In this document: in pieces, positions 12,976-13,925 of the stretch
How the letters are laid out: the number at the start of each line of letters is the position of its first letter
Position numbering within the stretch: the stretch's first letter is position 1
DNA from: JAXHUM01 sp034189325
Lineage (GTDB): Bacteria > Desulfobacterota > DSM-4660 > Desulfatiglandales > Desulfatiglandaceae
Assembly: GCA_034189325.1 (NCBI GenBank)
Contig: JAXHUM010000082.1
Span: 1-13,925, forward strand
Direction of reading: 5' to 3'
DNA: 13,925 bases
The notes under the pieces: generated by a model
Seen by the model: only the letters and a program-made list of their open reading frames with translations
Told to the model about the DNA's origin: nothing
Database searches by the model: none
Translations under genes and position numbers: made by a program

Positions 12976-13925
12976 CCCAAAGGTACCAAGCTTCAGGAAG
13001 AATAAACCGCGATACTTTCACTGCCATTTTTCTTATAAGCCGACCAAGATACTTTGCCCAATACATAAAATAGACAATCCCTTCTTTAAATGACAGTCTT
13101 TCAGTTTCAACAAGTTCATATCCGTATCGAGTCAGTGTATCACCTGCAATATTCTGAATGGTCACAAGCTCTGTTTTGGTCAACTCATACTGCCAGGCCC
13201 GGACGCGATTCTCTTGAGGAGGATTGCGAATATTTGCATGTAGATGCTTTTGTTCTAGGGGAATTCTATCATAATAATCGCCTCGGGTCTTTTTCGTGCT
13301 GCTTCCCAAAAAATATAATAACTTAATAATCTCATTTTCTCCATTGGAAACCAAGTCTTCATACTTCAAAACATAAAGCCAGTCATTTTCAGGCTGCTTT
13401 TCGATTGTGAGTGGTAGCCTGTTGAACAATGCGGCCGCTATAATTGGGTAGCTGGCCATCGGCTTTCCATCCTTGCTGCGATAGGCAGCTTTTTGAGAGT
13501 TGTAGACCGCTCTCACGTCTCTTAAGATGAATATGAATTTGGCGTCAGGGAAAATCTTCCTGAGGGTATCTATATGCCAAATATATTCACCACATTTATA
13601 GATGAGTATCTTTGGATTTTCCTTCTTGAAGTATTCGCTCAGTAGAACATTTAATAATCCACCGAATCCAATTGGAAAATCCGTTTTTAGAAGTTCTTCT
13701 CCAAGACTTTTTCGGCCAATATTCCATGCGACGAATTTTGCATTGCTATACAACCTATCCAGAATAGCATGAATGTCATCGACACTTTCAATATGCATCC
13801 CTTCGTGCAAGATACCGTCAGGAAGATCAGCCTCGAGGCTGACACCTATGTCAGAGTATTCGCTAAGGAGCCTTGCCAAAAGCGTTGAACCGGACCGACT
13901 CATGTATGTAAGAAAGACAAGATTT
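12947..13925 (-). CDS. PAPS-dependent sulfotransferase family protein, N-terminus outside window
   Basis: At least 325 residues; the frame stays open past the window edge. The internal Met at 13901-13903 is not the start, because upstream codons read NLVFLTY and complete the 5'-phosphosulfate-binding loop TYMSRSGSTLLARLL. The 3'-phosphate-binding segment is FIFILRDVRAVYNSQKAAY, encoded around 13490-13545. Later NRVRAWQYELTKTE resembles the C-terminal PAPS-binding region of this family. The C-terminus is basic and aromatic (YWAKYLGRLIRKM, then WYLWVEKHLSVYL), compatible with membrane association. It should transfer sulfate from PAPS to a hydroxyl or amino group, perhaps on a cell-surface glycan; the substrate is unknown. 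The link to the znu operon 28 nt downstream is probably just adjacency. Confidence 0.8.
   Translation of the reverse strand, partial: NLVFLTYMSRSGSTLLARLLSEYSDIGVSLEADLPDGILHEGMHIESVDDIHAILDRLYSNAKFVAWNIGRKSLGEELLKTDFPIGFGGLLNVLLSEYFKKENPKILIYKCGEYIWHIDTLRKIFPDAKFIFILRDVRAVYNSQKAAYRSKDGKPMASYPIIAAALFNRLPLTIEKQPENDWLYVLKYEDLVSNGENEIIKLLYFLGSSTKKTRGDYYDRIPLEQKHLHANIRNPPQENRVRAWQYELTKTELVTIQNIAGDTLTRYGYELVETERLSFKEGIVYFMYWAKYLGRLIRKMAVKVSRFILPEAWYLWVEKHLSVYL

Noticed and set aside
12919..13925. Functional link between the sulfotransferase and zinc uptake because the genes are 28 nt apart
   Set aside because: A promoter candidate for znuA at the junction and the unrelated functions make simple adjacency more likely.

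Overview
The window looks like chromosomal DNA from an anaerobic, Gram-negative bacterium, most likely a sulfate-reducing or syntrophic member of the Desulfobacterota. This rests on the gene set: a glycyl radical enzyme fragment, a flavodoxin-like reductase with cysteine motifs, a branched-chain-type ABC transporter operon with an embedded acyl-CoA ligase, and a lipoprotein that should be sorted by a Gram-negative Lol system. The taxonomy is an inference; there is no rRNA or other marker gene. Almost everything is on the minus strand. The only convincing plus-strand coding region is the glycyl radical enzyme fragment.

Layout. (1) 1-1128, minus: an unrecognised protein cut by the window edge, and upstream of it an NADPH-dependent FMN reductase-like flavoprotein with a C-terminal zinc ribbon. 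(2) 1129-1454: a divergent intergenic region with candidate promoters in both directions. (3) 1455-2802, plus: the complete C-terminal half of a glycyl radical enzyme whose N-terminal half is absent. A good ribosome site and ATG precede it but lie in another frame, so it looks like a deletion-damaged gene. (4) 2846-9734, minus, transcribed in the order livG, acyl-CoA ligase, livH, livM, binding protein, livF: a complete high-affinity uptake system plus a CoA ligase, with a good sigma70-type promoter at 9916-9945 and a leader of about 175 nt. (5) 10078-12918, minus, in the order znuA, znuC, znuB, yidD-like: a complete zinc/manganese-type ABC transporter followed by an unusual YidD-domain lipoprotein. 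A TATAAT promoter sits at the very end of the upstream gene. (6) 12947-13925, minus: a sulfotransferase cut at its N-terminus by the window edge.

How the genes work together. The liv-type operon probably imports a carboxylic acid (aromatic, fatty or branched-chain; the substrate cannot be read from sequence) and activates it to its CoA thioester on entry, since the ligase lies between the ATPase and the permease genes and its stop codon directly abuts the livH start. The znu operon scavenges Zn or Mn, and its last gene may serve the envelope instead. The most unusual points are the truncated glycyl radical enzyme with a Cys-Val-Gly active-site motif instead of Cys-Val-Glu, and the YidD domain behind a lipoprotein signal. 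I found no tRNA, rRNA, CRISPR array, transposase or prophage gene.
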